Source: Haematococcus lacustris (taxonomy: Eukaryota > Chlorophyta > Chlorophyceae > Chlamydomonadales > Haematococcaceae). From it: a stretch of 64,000 bases of DNA. Below the pieces are notes generated by a model, which saw only the letters and a program-made list of their open reading frames with translations, was not told the DNA's origin and did no database searches. How positions within the stretch are numbered: position 1 is the first letter of the stretch; every line of letters begins with the position of its first letter. Below, piece after piece: positions 57,101-64,000 of the stretch. Location: NCBI GenBank assembly GCA_030144725.1, contig JASKMD010000030.1, forward strand, positions 6,000,502 to 6,064,501, in the 5' to 3' direction. A program made the translations under genes and the position numbers.

Positions 57101-58736
57101 TGCGGTGGCCCGTTTAAACAAGCCCAACTACCTCTTGACACCGGAGGAGCGAGCTACCCACCTCCGTCCTCTGCCTGCAGGGCGCCTGGGCGGGCAAGGG
57201 CAGGAGGGTGGTCAGGGCCAGGGGCAGGGGGGGGTAGATAGGGGGGGGGGGAGGGGCAGAGGCAGGGGAGGGAGCGGGGGTAGGGGCAGGGGTGGGGGGC
57301 AGGGAGGGGGTGGAGCAGGAGGGCAAGGTGGAGCCCCAGCGCATCAGGCCGGGCCCCCTCCCTGGCCCAAGGAGGAGTGGCTCCTAGGCCCCTGGGCCCA
57401 CCTGCAGCTGGATCCCCAGGTGTGGGGCTTGGGCACCACCACCCTCTTGGAGTTTACCGTCAGGGATGCCAAGGTGCGCCTCCACCAGCTCCAGCGAGTC
57501 AGCGCTGACGCGCTCTACCCTCCTGGGGGGGGCCTGTGGCCGGTGCTTTGGGGTAGGCGCCCCCCACGGGAGGCCGGGTTGGCTCAGGGGACAGCAGTTG
57601 ACGGAGGGGCGTTCAAGGAGCTGGAGGAGCGGTGGCAGGCCAGCGCTCAGCAAGTTACAGCCCAGCGAGCAGCGGAAGAGCGGGAGCAGCAAGGCAGGGA
57701 CGCGGAGGAGTTGCTCCCTGAGGAAGTGCAAGGCAGCCAGGCGCCGCGCTGGCGAGTCACCTCCGCCAGAGCCCCTCCCCGCCCCTCCCCGGAGCAACGA
57801 GCAGCCGAGCGGGCGGAGCGACAGTTGGAGGCCCAGCAAGGGCCCCGGCGCACCGGTAGGCAGCCAGCTACCCTGCAAGTCCCCCCCGATGGCACGGTGG
57901 ATGAGCTGGCCGCAGCCACTAGACCGGGCCAGTCCTGTCTCCAGGTGTGGAAGGAGCTGATGGACCCCACCCTCCGCCGGGAGCATGCCATCGTGGCTTG
58001 GCGGGTGCTCCACGGCAGCCTCATGGTTGGGGCCTTGTGGGGCCACATCCTTAAGGGCGCTGCTGCCCCGGGTTCATCCGCCTGCCGCCTCTGCCAGCCG
58101 GGCCAGCTGGAGACCCTCACCCACGCCTTCCTCACTTGCCCCGCCGTGGCTCCGGTCTGGGAGTGGGTGTTGGATGTGTACGGCCACCTTACCGGCACCC
58201 GCCCCCCCTCCGGCGATGCCCTCCTGCTCCTCAGTGGTCGCCCCACCCGCAGCGAGGCTCCTCCCTTCCAGCCCCCAGACAGTTTGCTGTGGCTCAGGTT
58301 GCGCGTGGCCTATCTAGGCACGGTGTGGCGTCTCCGCAGCTCCGGGGCCGCTACAGCCCTCCAGCCGCAGATGGTGGCGCAACGAGTGGCAGAGGAGGTC
58401 GTCCTCACCCTCTCCTCCGCTGTTAAACGCGACTGGCACCGGGTAGGCAGAGACATCCGGGTGGGCCTTTGTGGAGCGGTGCCCTCCACCTGGTTTAGGG
58501 GTACGGACCCGGAGCTTGGCGCAGACCAGTTTGACCGGTTGTGGCCGGAGCCGTCAGGAGGGTGGTTCGCCAAGGAGGGGGCAGAGGAGAGGGCGCTGGA
58601 GAGGCTAGGGGGAGGGGAGGCCGGGGGGATAGTAGCGGGGGCCAGGCAGCGGGAGGAGAGGGCGTTTGGGGCGGGTGAGCTAGTTGTGCGCCTGTCCTTG
58701 CAGTGGCCCGTCCCCTTCCTTGCCCCTCTTGCTTGA
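54126..58736 (+). pseudogene. LINE ORF2: reverse transcriptase with zinc-binding C-terminus, unit 3
   Basis: The open frame is identical to that of unit 2 except for two fewer residues (one Gly-Ala pair) in the polymer. YADD and the other reverse transcriptase motifs, and the C-terminal zinc element, are intact; the endonuclease and start codon are absent. Near-perfect identity with unit 2 indicates very recent duplication, not independent insertion. Confidence 0.88.
55725..56067. repeat. (GGGGCA)n array inside LINE ORF, unit 3
   Basis: Same array as in unit 2, one hexamer shorter, with the variant units at matching positions. Confidence 0.97.
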
Positions 58737-59218
58737 GCTGGGTTAGCTTGTTAGGGGTTCTGAGTGTTTGAAGGGGTTGGAGGCTGTTAGGTCTTTGGGG
58801 AGCCCTAGGTTAGGTTCTTGTGTTCGTTTAGTGGGGGCGGAGGGGCAGCGAGGGTTGTGCCTTGGTGCTGGGGGGCCTAGGGGTGTATGTTGTGTTGTCC
58901 GGGGGTCCCTAGGGTCGGCGAGGTGGAGGGGTTGGTGAGGGTGGGGGTGTGGGGGGTGTTTGGACGTCTTTCCTTGGGGGGGTGTAGTTACCGTTCTAGG
59001 GTGGTTTGGACGCTGTTTGGTGGTGGGGTGGTGGGGTGGGGTTTGCTTGCCTCTTTGAGGCAGGGAGGGGGTAGCTTGCTCGCGACTTGGTCTAGTCTTT
59101 CTTTTTCTCTCTCTCTTAGTCTCTCTCTTAGTCTTTCTTTCTCCTGTAATCTCTTTCTCCTAAAAAAAAAAAAAAAACCATGTTGGCTTACAACATAACC
59201 TAACCCTAATTCACCAGA

Positions 59219-60038
59219 GTTGACCGCAGCAGGCTGCCCCGGTTGACCCTCATCTGCCGCCAGGCTTTGTCCACCACCACCCCCTGACCCACCCCCAGCA
59301 ACCTCCGCTGACTGGCCACCTCATACCGCATGGCCTCAGTAGGCACCACCCCACCCTGACCCTCTAGCCAGGTCACCTCCTTCCCCCGCACACTCCGCAC
59401 CACCCAGCTGCGCTCACGCTGAGTCCAGGCTGGCCTCCCACCCAACGGCAGCCCAAAGCGGCGCTGGTGCTCGTGTGAGCCAGCGATGACCCTGGCTCCA
59501 GCCAGAGCTTGAACAGCTCGGTGAGGCTGTTGGCAAAGCTAGTCTCCAGCTTCTGACCCACGTCGTCGACGGTGTTGCCGTCTTGCGGATAGCGAGGTAT
59601 TTCGTCGAGCTCGGCGTGGAGGTCCGGGTACGCGATCAAGACATCATCCACGGCTGCGCTGGGCTGAGAGTGTATCCCGGGAGGGGGCAGACCGCGGCCG
59701 AGCTGCAGGAACAGGTTACGCTCCGCAAAGTCCGGGATGGGCGCGTCCACAGCAGGGAGTTCCTCCAAGAGCTCCTGGCCATCCGCAAGTACTGTGACGC
59801 GTGTAAAGGAGTCGCGCACCATGAGGCCCAACAGCAAGCTGGCGAGCAGCGCCCTCTTGCTGCAGGCCTCCACCCAAAGCACAAGTTGGGCGTAGAGCCG
59901 CGCCTCCACCACTTCGGACGGCACGACCGCGCCCTCCTCTAACCCCGCAGCGGCCACACCCCTCATCAAGGTGTGCATTTTACACTTCTTTGCGCTCCTT
60001 TGGTTGTGAGCCCAGTGCGCTGCACCGTTAGCCTGCAT
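59219..60038 (-). pseudogene. Fanzor fragment, unit 3
   Basis: Third copy of the inverted exon-1 fragment with the same 22-bp deletion. Here it lies downstream of, and on the same strand as, the intact fasciclin gene. This is probably the ancestral arrangement. Confidence 0.9.
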
Positions 60039-60940
60039 TCTGGCGGCGCGTCGGCCTCACGGTCAACCTAACTGTCCGAGGCATTACGGTTACGTCTACG
60101 CTGTCTGTTTCGTTGCATTTTCCTAACTCGCTTCGCTAATTGTGGCGCTAAGTGCCTGCGATGTCCTGGTTTTCCTGTTTGTTCCTGGTTTTCCTGTTAG
60201 TTTTATGTGTATTTCGTGTATTCAGGTAAAAGGGGTTGCGACAGTGCCCAAGGGAATGCAGGACCCAGCAAGATTGCGAACAGTGTAGTTCACCAGTGGC
60301 GTCAAACAGTTCTAATCAAATTAGGTGAAGCCAGACAATGGCGAGGAAGACATGGCACGCGCAGCCTGTGGCAACGCCTAGTAAAGAGCAGACACTAATG
60401 AGTTGATAGCTAGTAATCAATTGAGGCCTAGTAGGTGAGAAGATCACTCGGAGCTCACTAGTGGCAAACTGCATGGAAGCAGGTGCTGTGACTAGAGGCA
60501 AGTTGCCTATGGTAAGAAAAACCGCATAAATGGAAAGTTCTAGCCGTGGCTCTACTATGGAAACTCGTCAGTCGAGCCAGCACCTCCTGTATGAATGCAG
60601 TCCCTGTAGTAGCGCAAAACAGTGAGGCAAGCCTATCCAAGTGTTTCCTGATATTTCCCAACCAGCCCCCATTGCCCTTCCCCCACTTCTCGCTGAACTC
60701 CGCCTTGTCGAGCCAATATGTGTGTATTTGCTGCTTGCCGGTGCATTATGTGTGACTACTACCTCCCTGGCTGCCCAGCTGGTGGGGCACTAGCCACTGC
60801 ATGACGGCACTCTTATTGTGTGTGGGGGTGGCAGGCAAGGGCTTGAGGGTTGTGGGGCCTGAGAGGTGGTGGTGGCTTGATGCCCGTAAGGATACCATGC
60901 CAAACCAGCTTTGGTCCCTGGCTCATGTCGGCACATCATA
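60039..60940 (-). other. FAS1 downstream DNA, unit 3
   Basis: Natural 3' flank of the fasciclin gene, with Fanzor upstream-type sequence at its distal end (about 60039-60226). No additional gene is seen. Confidence 0.6.
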
Positions 60941-63900
60941 CTAGGCCTCAGACGACCCCACAGATGAGGCCTCAGACGACTCTTCGGTCTGGGTAGGCAG
61001 GAACACGCTGGTGATGAGGTTCAGCTTGGCGCCCGCGGGGGTGGCCAGCAGGTTTATGGTTGAAAATGTGGTGGACTGGCCAGCAATGGAGCCCAGGCCA
61101 ACCAGGGTAGTCCTGTGCCTGCAGCAACCAAGCAGCAAAGGGCATTGAGGCCAACCAGCCAGTACAGCAGCCATGGCAGCAGCAGTAGCAGCAGCAGCAG
61201 GAGAGGCAGGACCGAGGCATTGAGGCTGATCAGCTAGCACAGGGCAAGGGGCAGGGCCAGGGCCAGGCAGCACCACGAGCAGGCAGGCAGACAGGCAGGC
61301 AGCAGCATCAGCAGTGTGTGTGAGTGGGTCAGTTGGATAAGGTGTGAGCGGGTGTGAACAGCTGGGCAATTGCTCGCACGCACTGGTCAACGAGCACCAG
61401 CAGGGAGGCCGTGGGGTTCAGGGTCTGGATCACGTCGCCGCTGGCCCAGTCCGTCACGAACTGGCCGCCCTCGATCATGTGGCATGCGATGATGCTGTCC
61501 AGGCGCGGCTGCTGCATGTCCGCCTCCGTCAGCAGGCCTGATGCGATGTAGTGCTCGAATACCTCATTGCTGGGGGCCAGCAGGGTGATGTTCACGCTGC
61601 TGTCATTGGCGCCGCTGGCAAAGCTGCTGGCGCCAATGTACTCAGCCACCATGGACGTGGCGTTGGGCATCCAGGAGGTCAGCTCAGCAAAGCTGCTGGG
61701 CTGGTAGTTCAGCAGCACCTGCACACCCACACCAGCAGCAGCAGCAGCAGCAGTAGTAGCAGCAGCAACAGCAGCAGCGGGTGGCAGTCAGAGCAACTCA
61801 TCCGGAGGAAGCGGCAGGCACAGGGGAGGGGAGGAGGTTGCACCTGGGGCACGACCTGCTCTCAGCACTGAACCCAACTTGGTGAGAGCAGAGTGGGAGG
61901 AACCACATGTGCACATGTGCACTACAGACAAGGTTGTAGGTAGGCCCCTGTAGACACCACATGCAAGACTCCCCACATCCACATCTTGTGCCCCGAGCGG
62001 CAGCCTTACTCCTCTTCCTCACTCCCCTCATTGGCCCCAGCAGCTGGCAGATGTGGGTGCGCTTGCCAGGTCAGCCTCCCCCTTCACTATGCTTGTCCGT
62101 CTGTAATGTGGTGACCAGCTGGAGCCCCTGGCAACGACAGCCATTCACACCTTGTCAATGATGTGCGTCACACTGCCGTTGGTGTCCAGGTTGGGCACCA
62201 CCACATGCGCCACGCGGCCAATCATGTCCACCTGCATGAAGAGCAGCAAGCAGGCAGGGTAGCGACGGCAGGTCAGGCAACAGCGGTGCTGCAAGCATCA
62301 CCTACCTGGTCATGGGTGGGCAGCAGGCAGGCAGGCAGGCAGGCAGGCAATCAGGCAGGTGGGTGGGTGGGTGGTCAGTTGGGTGGGCAGCAAGAAGGCC
62401 AGCAATCAGGCAGGTGGGCAGTAGCCAGGTGTCGTTGTAATGCAGCTGAGGGGCACCCACCACGTAAGCGTCGTAGTCCTCCCTGCAGGCACGGAGGCAA
62501 GCAAGCAGGCAGGCAGGCAAGAGCGACACATCAGCCTCGAGCTAGACAGCAAGGGAGGGTAACCCAGGTTGCACAAGGGAGGGCCGGAGGGGCCAGCTCC
62601 TACCCTGCCTCCTGGGTGCCTACCACCCACTGTAGCAAAGAGACTCGACACCTGGGTGACCTCCTTGACTAGCTGCAGCCCCATGATGACGTCAAAAGAA
62701 AGAAGGGGAAGAAAAGACTGCGCTTTTTGGGTGTGGGGTGCTAACTGGTATGTCCCTTTGCTGCCCCAGTGGTTGAATGGCGCTGCCACCAACCTCCTCT
62801 CCCTCCTTTCCACCAGCTACCCAGGGTTCGGCTGGTGCTGCTCTGCAGGAGGCAGCACAGCCCGCTGACCTGTAGAACATCTTGTACTGCGTGGCGTTGC
62901 CCACAACCACTGGGACGTAGGCTGGCAGGGCATAGATGGTGTACATGCCCTCCAGCGAGTGGTACTGCAGGTTTGACGCCAGGTCCACATCCAAGCCCAG
63001 CGTTGCCACCTCGGCAAAGGCCTGGGGCCAGGGACGCAACACACAGGGCGCACGTGAAGCAGCAGAGGGAGCCCGCCCAGCACCAGCTCCAGCACCAGCA
63101 CCAGCACCAGGATGGGAGCAGCACGCAGCACAGTAAGCGGACAGCAGCTGCTGGGCTGGGGCAGGGCAGCACACTGTCGCATCGGCTGGGACACTCCCGC
63201 CGCGCACCTCGTTTGTGGGGGCGAACAGGGTGTGGTCGGCGATAGCCGCAGCATCGCTGAACAGCTCCCACAGCTCCGTGTCGCGCAGCAGCTGGGCCAA
63301 ACTCGACAGCTGGTCGCCATGTTGCGGGCTGGTCATCAGCGCTGCGGGCGATGCAAAGCGCAGCATGTCCGGCACCAGGACCGAGAGGATGGTGTGGACC
63401 TTCGCGCCCGCGATGTTGCCCAGGATATTCGCGAAGGTGATGGGCGCGGTGTTGCCTGATAGGGAGCCTTGGCCCACCAGCCGGGTCTGCAGCCTGCAGA
63501 GGGGCGGCAGGGGCAGCCAGGCTGGGGGCCTGGACAAAGTGGGCCCAGCCCCGCCCAGAACAGAACCGGCAGCGGGGGCAGCGGAAAAGGAGGGTGTTGT
63601 GAGGCATGTAGGCCAGCGGGTAGGCAGGAAGGCAGAGGGTGCCAGTCAGGCTGGGTGGCGGAGGGCAGGCAGGCAGGTGCTGAGGCCACCCACCCTTCCT
63701 TGACAACCAGCAGAGAGGCTCCTGGGTGAAGCGTGGGCAGCACAGTGCCGTTCTCCCAGTCAGCGGTGAACATGCCGCCGGGCAGCGTGTGCGCGGCGAT
63801 GATGGAGTCCAGGCGCGGCTGGCGGCTATCGTCCTCCTGCAGCCAGCCTTGCTCTATGAAGTGGGCAAACACGTCGTCCCCTGGCACCAGCACCGTCACG

Positions 63901-64000
63901 TCCAGGGTGGGGTCCTCCAGCAGGGGTCGGAAGTTGCTGGCGCCCACTGTCTCCCGGAAGGTCTGGGTATAGGGGGCGTACATGGGCAGCTGGGCGGCAG
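60941..64000 (-). CDS. Multi-FAS1 (fasciclin-like) protein, C-terminal exons (5' end off window)
   Basis: Exons in transcript order: 64000-63694 (open at the window edge), 63493-63208, 63021-62870, 62482-62461 (22 bp), 62231-62151, 61718-61384 and 61112-60941 (stop). All are GT-AG and in phase. At least three FAS1 repeats are visible, each with the core pattern: DVTVLVPGDDVFAHF / IIAAHTLPGG, DHTLFAPTNEAFAEV / LQYHSLEGMY, and NITLLAPSNEVFEHY / IIACHMIEGG. FAS1 domains mediate adhesion and matrix binding on secreted or membrane-anchored proteins. The C-terminus (EESSEASSVGSSEA) shows no membrane anchor; a signal peptide would be upstream of the window. Its last exon is the source of the two duplicated fragments at 47023 and 53985. 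Confidence 0.88.
61735..61785. repeat. CAG/TAG trinucleotide run in FAS1 intron
   Basis: AGCAGCAGCAGCAGCAGTAG-type repeat just upstream (minus strand) of the acceptor at 61719. Confidence 0.85.
62322..62400. repeat. GCAG/GGTG tetranucleotide run in FAS1 intron
   Basis: GGCAGGCAGGCAGGCAGGCA followed by GGTGGGTGGGTGG, between the 22-bp exon and the exon at 62151-62231. Confidence 0.85.

Larger units (their letters stand above)
54126..59177 (+). mobile_element. L1-like LINE, 5'-truncated, unit 3
   Basis: Same boundaries and 16-A tail (59162-59177) as unit 2; total length differs by one hexamer. Confidence 0.9.
43616..61081. repeat. Three tandem units of about 6.96 kb
   Basis: The units end at 47163, 54125 and 61081; unit 2 is 6,962 bp and unit 3 is 6,956 bp. 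Each runs LINE, Fanzor fragment, fasciclin exon. Unit 1 begins inside the gap. The right end of unit 3 continues into normal fasciclin gene sequence, which identifies the breakpoint (GGCC joined to TCAAGC). Confidence 0.93.

Noticed and set aside
62652..62693. Possible FAS1 exon (DVIMGLQLVKEVTQ, minus strand)
   Set aside because: No AG acceptor precedes it, and the exons ending at 62870 and starting at 62482 join in phase without it.
1..64000. tRNA, rRNA or spliceosomal RNA genes
   Set aside because: I searched by eye for conserved boxes and cloverleaf patterns and saw none that hold up.

Overview
The window is nuclear DNA from a eukaryote, most likely a chlamydomonadalean green alga (Haematococcus-like; the order is my inference). 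It is GC-rich, its genes are cut into many small exons with GT-AG and some GC-AG introns, the introns hold long C/G-rich microsatellites, and the mobile elements are of Copia, PIF/Harbinger, LINE and Fanzor type. There is no bacterial gene organisation, CRISPR array, or tRNA or rRNA gene that I can recognise.

Layout. (1) 313-5325, minus strand: six phase-consistent exons of the N-terminal part of a SEN1/MAGATAMA3-like RNA/DNA helicase, running off the left edge just before the expected Walker A motif. Its fourth intron holds a 1.97-kb Copia-type LTR element (1774-3739) deleted for protease, integrase and reverse transcriptase. (2) 6202-7351: a PIF/Harbinger DNA transposon with perfect 29-bp TIRs and an ATA target duplication; its transposase lacks the DDE core. 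(3) 8049-18713, plus strand: a complete 23-exon gene for mitochondrial elongation factor G (805 residues predicted). Its introns carry very long hexamer and pentamer arrays. (4) 19366-43115, plus strand: six head-to-tail copies, about 3.8 kb apart, of a four-exon gene for a 747-residue Fanzor (eukaryotic TnpB-like, RuvC-type, probably RNA-guided) nuclease. Five are intact and the sixth runs into a 500-N gap. Each intact copy is followed by a conserved stretch of strong hairpins, a candidate guide-RNA (omega/fRNA) scaffold. Two spacers contain a small gene for a secreted Pro/Ala-rich protein that looks captured. Copies 3-4 and 5-6 belong to a 7,731-bp tandem duplication. (5) 43616-61081: three near-identical tandem units of about 6.96 kb, each with a 5'-truncated L1-like LINE, an inverted frameshifted Fanzor fragment and the last exon of a fasciclin gene. 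(6) 60941-64000, minus strand: the 3' part of a multi-FAS1-domain secreted or cell-surface protein gene, from which the duplicated last exon came.

The helicase, mEF-G and FAS1 genes are host genes with no evident functional link. The central region is a mobile-element neighbourhood in which Fanzor and LINE sequences have been locally amplified along with host fragments. The most interesting item is the multicopy, apparently intact Fanzor array. It keeps the catalytic D-E-D triad, lacks the usual zinc-ribbon cysteines, shows amino-acid changes concentrated in its N-terminal half, and has a structured 3' flank in every copy.
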